A stretch of 46,268 bases of DNA. Origin: DATGFB01 sp032160545. Its GTDB lineage: Bacteria > Actinomycetota > Actinomycetes > Mycobacteriales > Jatrophihabitantaceae. Position numbers and translations under genes: made by a program. Position 1 is the stretch's first letter. Each line of letters starts with the position of its first letter. Shown here piece after piece: positions 41,263-46,268 of this stretch. The notes beneath the pieces were generated by a model. It worked only from the letters and a program-made list of their open reading frames with translations. It did no database searches and was not told the origin of the DNA. The stretch covers positions 1 to 46,268 of the forward strand of contig JAVHVN010000102.1 in assembly GCA_032160545.1 (NCBI GenBank), written 5' to 3'.

Positions 41263-41895
41263 GTGCTGAACATCCATGCTCGCCAGTTCTTCGGCAACCT
41301 GGTCCGGCCGTTGGCGACCCGGTTGTCCCGTGCCGGGGTCACGCCGGACGCGATCACGGTCGTCGGGACGATCGGGGCGACCGCGAGCGCGCTGGTGTTC
41401 TTCCCTCGGGGGGTCTGGTTCGGGGGCACGCTGCTGGTCTGGGGCTTCGTCATGTTCGACCTGGTCGACGGCGCCGTCGCGCGCATCAGCGGGCGCTCGT
41501 CGAAGTTCGGCGCGGTGCTGGACTCGTCGTGCGACCGCATCGCGGACGCCGCGGTCTTCGGGTCGATCGGTTGGTACTTCGCCATGCACGGCCAGCGCTG
41601 GATGCTGCTCGCCTGCCTGCTGTGCCTGGTGCTCGGCTCGCTCACGTCCTACATCCGGGCGCGGGCCGAGGCGGTCGGGCTGACCGCGACGGTCGGAATC
41701 GCCGAGCGCGCCGACCGGCTTATCATCGTCCTGGTCGGCACCGGCCTCACCGGCAAGCCGTTCAACGTGCCGTACGTCCAGGCGGTCGCAGTGTGGGCCC
41801 TCGTCGCCGCGTCCACGGTCACCGTCGTCCAGCGTTTCGCGACCGTCTACCGGCAGTCCCGGGCGGCTGAGCTCGGCGCCGGCGTGAGCCACTGA
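41263..41895 (+). CDS. pgsA: Phosphatidylinositol phosphate synthase (CDP-alcohol phosphatidyltransferase)
   Basis: A 210-residue membrane enzyme that joins CDP-diacylglycerol and inositol phosphate. The CDP-alcohol motif is intact: DLVDGAVAR, then G and D in KFGAVLDSSCDRIAD (D-x2-D-G-x2-A-R-x8-G-x3-D-x3-D). About six hydrophobic helices are present. The GTG at 41263 gives the family N-terminus (NIHARQFFGNLVRP); an ATG at 41155 would add 36 implausible residues. Neighbours patA and pimA identify this as the first step of PIM synthesis rather than PG synthesis. Confidence 0.92.
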   Translation: MLNIHARQFFGNLVRPLATRLSRAGVTPDAITVVGTIGATASALVFFPRGVWFGGTLLVWGFVMFDLVDGAVARISGRSSKFGAVLDSSCDRIADAAVFGSIGWYFAMHGQRWMLLACLLCLVLGSLTSYIRARAEAVGLTATVGIAERADRLIIVLVGTGLTGKPFNVPYVQAVAVWALVAASTVTVVQRFATVYRQSRAAELGAGVSH

Positions 41896-42863
41896 TGTTC
41901 GACGCGGCACGCGGGCGGCTGGTCGAGCTCGGCTACGCCGCCGGCTGGGGAGCGCTGAAGGCCCTGCCCGAGGGTGTCGCGGCCCGTGCCTTCCGGGCTG
42001 CCGCCGATGCCGCGGCCGTCCGCAACGGCGCGGGTACGCGCCAGTTGCGCAAGAACCTGCGCCGCGCCGTCGGCCCGGGTGTGTCCGAACTGCGCCTCGA
42101 CCAGCTCGTCGGCGAGGCGTTGCGCTCGTACTCCCGGTACTGGCTCGAGACCTTCCGGTTGCCGGCGATGGACCACGCCGAGGTCGCGCGCATCGCCGAG
42201 GAGGACACGCACGGCGTCGAGTACGTCGACGAGGCGATGGCGCGCGGCAAGGGCATGGTGATCGCGTTGCCGCACATGGGCAACTGGGACGCCGCAGCGA
42301 TCTGGCTGGTCCGACACGGCGTGCCGTTCACCACGGTCGCCGAGCGGCTGAAGCCGGAGCCCTTGTTCGACCGGTTCGTCGCCTACCGGCAGAGCCTCGG
42401 CATGGAGGTCCTGCCGCTCACCGGTGGCGAGCGCGCGCCGACCGACATCCTGACCGAGCGACTCGCAGCCGGCGGTGCGGTGTGCCTCGTCGCCGACCGC
42501 GACCTGTCGCACAACGGCATCGGCGTGCAGTTCTTCGGCGAGCCGACCCGGATGCCCGGTGGCCCGGCGCTGCTCGGGGCCAGGACCGGTGCGGCCGTCC
42601 TGCCCGTCGGCCTGTGGTTCACACCGCACGGTTGGGGGCAGCGGATCCGGCCGCCGGTCGAGCTGCCGACCGGCGGGTCGCTGCGCGACAAGGTCGTCGC
42701 AGGCACCCAGCAGATCGCCGACGCGTTCGCCGTCGAGATCGCCGAGCATCCCGCCGACTGGCACATGCTGCAGCGGCTCTGGCTGGCGGACCTGCCGCCG
42801 CGTCCCGGCCAGCCCCCGGTGACGCCCGTCCCCGTCGGCGGCGACCAGCGGGGCCTGGACTGA
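41895..42863 (+). CDS. Phosphatidylinositol mannoside acyltransferase (PatA-like)
   Basis: A 322-residue LpxL/HtrB-family acyltransferase predicted to acylate the mannose of PIM1/PIM2. The catalytic HxxxxD motif is HMGNWD near residue 130, with VADRDLSHNGIGVQFFGEP as the downstream signature. It begins on the last base of the pgsA stop and its own stop overlaps the pimA start, so pgsA-patA-pimA is one translation-coupled unit on the cytoplasmic face of the membrane. Confidence 0.92.
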   Translation: MFDAARGRLVELGYAAGWGALKALPEGVAARAFRAAADAAAVRNGAGTRQLRKNLRRAVGPGVSELRLDQLVGEALRSYSRYWLETFRLPAMDHAEVARIAEEDTHGVEYVDEAMARGKGMVIALPHMGNWDAAAIWLVRHGVPFTTVAERLKPEPLFDRFVAYRQSLGMEVLPLTGGERAPTDILTERLAAGGAVCLVADRDLSHNGIGVQFFGEPTRMPGGPALLGARTGAAVLPVGLWFTPHGWGQRIRPPVELPTGGSLRDKVVAGTQQIADAFAVEIAEHPADWHMLQRLWLADLPPRPGQPPVTPVPVGGDQRGLD

Positions 42864-43999
42864 TGCGCATCGGCATCGTGTGCCCGTACTCCTGGGACAT
42901 CCCCGGGGGGGTGCAGGCGCACGTCCGCGATCTCGCCGAGGAGCTGCTCGCGCGGGGCCATGTCGTGTCGGTCCTCGCGCCCGGCGACGACGAGACGCCG
43001 GGCCTTGCTCCGTACGTCGTGATGGCCGGCAAGGCCGTGCCGGTGCCGTACAACGGCTCGGTCGCCCGGCTGCAGTTCGGCGTGGTGTCGGCCGCGCGGG
43101 TGCGCCGCTGGTTGCGCGACGGCGACTTCGACGTCGTGCACGTGCACGAGCCGGCCCCACCGAGCCTGTCGCTGCTCACCTGCATGATCCACGACGGACC
43201 GCTCGTGGCGACCTTCCACGCCGCCACGGTCCGCTCGCGATTCCTGTCGATGTTCGACACCGTGCTGCAGCCGTTCCTCGAGAAGCTGAGCGGGCGCATC
43301 GCGGTGTCGCCCGCCGCGCGGAAGGTGATCGTCGAGCATCTCGGTGCCGACGCGGTCGTCATCCCCAACGGCGTCGCCGTGTCCAGGTTCCGCGCAGCCG
43401 CGCCGTTCGACGGTTTCCCGCAGCGCGCTGACCCCGGCGCAGGCACGATCGGGTTCGTCGGCCGCTACGACGAGCCACGCAAGGGCATGGACGTGCTGGT
43501 GGGGGCGCTCGAGCAGCTGGCACCCGACCGACCCGGCCTCCGCCTGCTGGTGGCCGGCCGGGGCGAGGCGGACGACTTCCGCGCCGCCCTGCCCGCTTCC
43601 GTGGCGCCGCACGTCGAGCTGCTGGGCCAGGTCGGCGAGGCCGACAAGGCGCGCCTGCTGCGAAGCGTCGACCTCTACTGCGCGCCGAACACCGGGCAGG
43701 AGAGCTTCGGCGTCATCCTGCTCGAGGCGATGGCGGCCGGGACGCCGGTCGTGGCCAGCGACATCGAGCCGTTCCGCCGGGTGCTGGGTGCCGGCTCCGC
43801 CGGGGCGATGTTCCCGGTCGGTGACGCGGCGGCGCTCGCGGGCACGCTGTCGGCGCTGCTCGACGACCCCGCGCGCCGGACAGAGCTGGCCGCCGCGGGC
43901 GCCCGGGCCGTCGCGGCGTTCGACTGGACGGTCGTGACGGACCAGATTCTGCGGGTCTACGAGCTGGCCATCGCCGGAGCCGGCCTCCCGGGCCGCTAG
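42863..43999 (+). CDS. pimA: Phosphatidyl-myo-inositol mannosyltransferase PimA
   Basis: A 378-residue GT4 glycosyltransferase that transfers mannose from GDP-mannose to the inositol 2-OH of PI. The N-terminal fold starts MRIGIVCPYSWDIPGGVQAHV, with the glycine-rich loop PGGV. The C-terminal domain carries GFVGRYDEPRKGMDVLV and the EX7E motif in QESFGVILLEAMAAGTPVVAS. DVVHVHEPAPP and HAATVRSRFLSMF are PimA-type acceptor segments. Its stop codon TAG is also part of the -10 box of the next gene. Confidence 0.93.
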   Translation: MRIGIVCPYSWDIPGGVQAHVRDLAEELLARGHVVSVLAPGDDETPGLAPYVVMAGKAVPVPYNGSVARLQFGVVSAARVRRWLRDGDFDVVHVHEPAPPSLSLLTCMIHDGPLVATFHAATVRSRFLSMFDTVLQPFLEKLSGRIAVSPAARKVIVEHLGADAVVIPNGVAVSRFRAAAPFDGFPQRADPGAGTIGFVGRYDEPRKGMDVLVGALEQLAPDRPGLRLLVAGRGEADDFRAALPASVAPHVELLGQVGEADKARLLRSVDLYCAPNTGQESFGVILLEAMAAGTPVVASDIEPFRRVLGAGSAGAMFPVGDAAALAGTLSALLDDPARRTELAAAGARAVAAFDWTVVTDQILRVYELAIAGAGLPGR

Positions 44000-44002
44000 C
44001 AT
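43997..44002 (+). promoter_or_regulatory. Leaderless-type -10 box TAGCAT
   Basis: TAGCAT is followed by 7 nt and the ATG at 44010. It shares three bases with the pimA stop codon, so stop and promoter are fused. Confidence 0.4.
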
Positions 44003-44009
44003 CGGCCGG

Positions 44010-44603
44010 ATGCTTCCCGTCTGGGGGTTCGTCCTCGCCCTGGTCGTGGCGATCCTTCTGACGCTGTGGGTGACGTTCACCCTCACCCGGCTCGACCGCC
44101 TGCACGCGCGGGTCGATGCGGCCCAGGCCGCTCTCGACGCGCAGCTGGTCCGCCGCGCGGCCGCGCTGCTGCACGTCGCCCAGGCGCCTGGCACACAGCT
44201 CGACCCGGCCCGGCGGCGCGCCTACGAGGACGTCGCCCAGACCGCGCTCGCGGGGGAGTTCGGCACCCGGCAGGCGGCCGAGAACGCCGCCGGCCGGGTG
44301 GTCAACGACCTCGCGGGAGGCCCCTGGCCGCTGTCGGCCGAGGCCGAGCAGGAGCTGCGGGAGGCAGCCGCGCGCGTGCTCATAGCGCGGCGTTTCTACA
44401 ATGACGCGGTACGGGATACGCGCACACTGAGGGTGCGTCGCATGCCCCGTTTGCTGCGTCTCGCCGGTAGGCGGGACATGCCGCAGTTCTTCGACATCGA
44501 CGACACTCCGCCGGTGGACCGAGAGGAACGACCCGCCGTCGGCTCCGACGCGGCGGTGGTGCACCGAGGATCCGAACCCGCCGATCTGCCGAAGGAATCC
44601 TGA
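44010..44603 (+). CDS. LemA-like membrane protein
   Basis: A 197-residue protein with one N-terminal helix (VWGFVLALVVAILLTLWVTFTL) and an all-helical soluble part. RVDAAQAALDAQLVRRAAALL and the C-terminal ARRFYNDAVRDTRTL resemble LemA proteins (coiled-coil helices of unknown function). Similar N-terminal regions occur beside pimA in mycobacteria. It is followed without gap by the lipoprotein gene. The function is unknown. Confidence 0.7.
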   Translation: MLPVWGFVLALVVAILLTLWVTFTLTRLDRLHARVDAAQAALDAQLVRRAAALLHVAQAPGTQLDPARRRAYEDVAQTALAGEFGTRQAAENAAGRVVNDLAGGPWPLSAEAEQELREAAARVLIARRFYNDAVRDTRTLRVRRMPRLLRLAGRRDMPQFFDIDDTPPVDREERPAVGSDAAVVHRGSEPADLPKES

Positions 44604-45638
44604 ATGTCCAAGTCCTCCCGCACGCGCACGATCGCGTGCGTGACGGTGTCCCTTGCTCTCGCCGGCTCGCTCGCCGCGTGCAGTGGCGGCTCGAAGAAGG
44701 TCGCGGCGACCACGCCGCCCTCCACCACGGCGGCCCCGTCCCCGTCGCCCGCGAAGACCTCGGCGCCGCCGGTCAAGGCGGTGAACCCGTTCACCGGCGC
44801 CGCCCCGTCCAAGAACGGCGTGGTCGCGGTCAAGATCGACGACACCGCACCCGGACGCCCGCAGGTCAACATCGACAAGGCGGACGTCGTCTTCGTCGAG
44901 CAGGTCGAAGGCGGCCTCACCCGGCTGCTCGGCATCTACAACACCACCCTGCCGACGGTCGAGGCGGTGCGCAGCGTGCGTACGAGCGATCCGGAGCTGG
45001 TGTCGCAGTTCGGGCCGATCGCGTTCGTCGCGTCCGGGGGCGGCGGTGACTCGCTGCCCACGCTCGACCACTCGTCGCTGAAGGCCTCCATCAACGACCG
45101 CGGTGGTCCGGGGTTCTCGCGTGACGGCAACCGCCCAGCCCCGTACAACCTCACGTCGAACCTCGGGGCGGTCGTCTCGGCGCTGAAGGCTCCGAAGGCA
45201 CGCTCCATCGGCTGGACGTTCGGTGCGCTGCCCGCCGCGGTCCCGTCCGGGCTGCACCTCAACACGGTCGTGGGGGCAACTCCGGTCACCTTCAACTGGG
45301 ACGCCAAGCTGGGCCGCTACGCCCGGCTCATCGACGGCGTCGTGCAGCACGCGGCCGACGGAGCGACGATCTCGACACCCAACGTCATCGTCCAGTTCTG
45401 CACGGTCGTCCCGCACCCGGGTGACGTCGACGTCGCCGGGAACGTCGCGCAGTACACGCACACGGTCGGCAAGGGCCGGGTCGTGGTCTACCGCAACGGC
45501 CACCAGATCTCCGGCACCTGGTCGCGCCTGTCGACCTCCTCCGGCACCCGGCTGGTCGACAAGGCCGGAAAGCCGATCCCGCTGGCGCAGGGTGGCGCCT
45601 GGGTGCTGCTCGTCGCCACCAACGCTCCGCTGTCCTGA
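44604..45638 (+). CDS. DUF3048-type lipoprotein
   Basis: A 344-residue lipoprotein. The N-terminal signal peptide ends in a lipobox LAAC (Cys26), so the protein should be processed by LspA and Lgt, both encoded in this window. A Thr/Pro/Ser-rich linker (30-62) follows, then a globular region with VVAVKIDDTAPGRPQVNIDKADVVFVE, matching DUF3048/YerB proteins of unknown function. The ATG directly follows the preceding stop, and GAAGGA provides the ribosome-binding site. Confidence 0.85.
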   Translation: MSKSSRTRTIACVTVSLALAGSLAACSGGSKKVAATTPPSTTAAPSPSPAKTSAPPVKAVNPFTGAAPSKNGVVAVKIDDTAPGRPQVNIDKADVVFVEQVEGGLTRLLGIYNTTLPTVEAVRSVRTSDPELVSQFGPIAFVASGGGGDSLPTLDHSSLKASINDRGGPGFSRDGNRPAPYNLTSNLGAVVSALKAPKARSIGWTFGALPAAVPSGLHLNTVVGATPVTFNWDAKLGRYARLIDGVVQHAADGATISTPNVIVQFCTVVPHPGDVDVAGNVAQYTHTVGKGRVVVYRNGHQISGTWSRLSTSSGTRLVDKAGKPIPLAQGGAWVLLVATNAPLS

Positions 45639-45657
45639 CCCGCCCGTCGTGCAGGCC

Positions 45658-45685
45658 ACCGGCCGCCGATCGGCTGGCGGTCGGT
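45658..45685 (+). terminator. Hairpin after the lipoprotein gene
   Basis: ACCGGCCGCC pairs with GGCGGTCGGT across an 8-base loop: a 10-bp stem with one G-U pair, 20 nt after the stop and just before the pdxS promoter. There is no T-run, so it is a GC-type terminator. Confidence 0.6.
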
Positions 45686-45700
45686 ATCGCAGGAAGCCCG

Positions 45701-45706
45701 TAGAAT
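45701..45706 (+). promoter_or_regulatory. Leaderless-type -10 box TAGAAT (pdxS)
   Basis: TAGAAT, close to consensus, is followed by 7 nt and the pdxS ATG. No Shine-Dalgarno is present. Confidence 0.6.
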
Positions 45707-45713
45707 CGGGGCT

Positions 45714-46268
<555 letters not shown>

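Overview
The window is high-GC DNA with frequent GTG and one TTG starts, long 4-nt ATGA/GTGA gene overlaps, and gene order typical of Actinomycetia. Three blocks resemble well-known actinobacterial neighbourhoods (from general knowledge of Mycobacterium and Streptomyces): a DksA-like gene, lspA, rluD, dnaE, the his genes and the trp genes, then lgt; ffh; and the phosphatidylinositol-mannoside block ending in pdxS. The F420-type oxidoreductase and the PIM genes also point to a soil-type actinomycete. I cannot place it below class.

Layout. 1-1756: a phytanoyl-CoA-dioxygenase-like enzyme convergent with a receiver-less OmpR-type DNA-binding protein. 1978-4634: Lys/Ala-rich DksA-like protein, lipoprotein signal peptidase and a pseudouridine synthase. 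4657-6868: convergent otsA-like and otsB genes for trehalose. 7027-12439: replicative polymerase DnaE, two membrane proteins and a LON-domain protein. 12513-18384: hisD-C-B-H, a small membrane protein, hisA/priA, ridA-like and hisF in one tight operon. 18546-21613: a membrane protein and a two-component system. 21638-28983: hisI-trpE-membrane protein, trpC, then a CalB-like secreted lipase and a methyltransferase, then trpB-trpA behind a short leader. 28990-31685: quinone oxidoreductase divergent from lgt, followed by a VIT-family transporter. 31734-37188: a six-gene acyl-CoA/oxidoreductase cluster with its own TetR gene. 37313-41062: ffh convergent with an EF-G2-like translation factor. 41263-46268: PIP synthase, PIM acyltransferase, PimA, a LemA-like protein, a DUF3048-type lipoprotein and the start of pdxS.

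How the genes work together. Histidine and tryptophan synthesis meet here: no trpF is seen, which fits a dual-function PriA (HisA/TrpF). LspA and Lgt serve lipoprotein maturation, and one clear lipoprotein lies in the window. PIP synthase, PatA-like and PimA-like enzymes act in sequence on phosphatidylinositol.

The most interesting signals are regulatory. First, a perfect 16-bp palindrome fills the spacer of a promoter (31698-31726) in front of the cluster that encodes a TetR repressor, a likely self-controlled switch. Second, nine transcription-unit starts share a TANNNT box exactly 6-7 nt before the start codon, the mark of leaderless mRNAs, and three divergent gene pairs pack two such promoters into 33-73 bp. 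Third, the trpB leader carries a 13-codon leaderless ORF with one Trp codon inside a small hairpin, overlapped by a second ORF whose stop overlaps the trpB start. No mobile element, CRISPR array, tRNA or rRNA was seen, and no gene-free stretch exceeds 300 bases.
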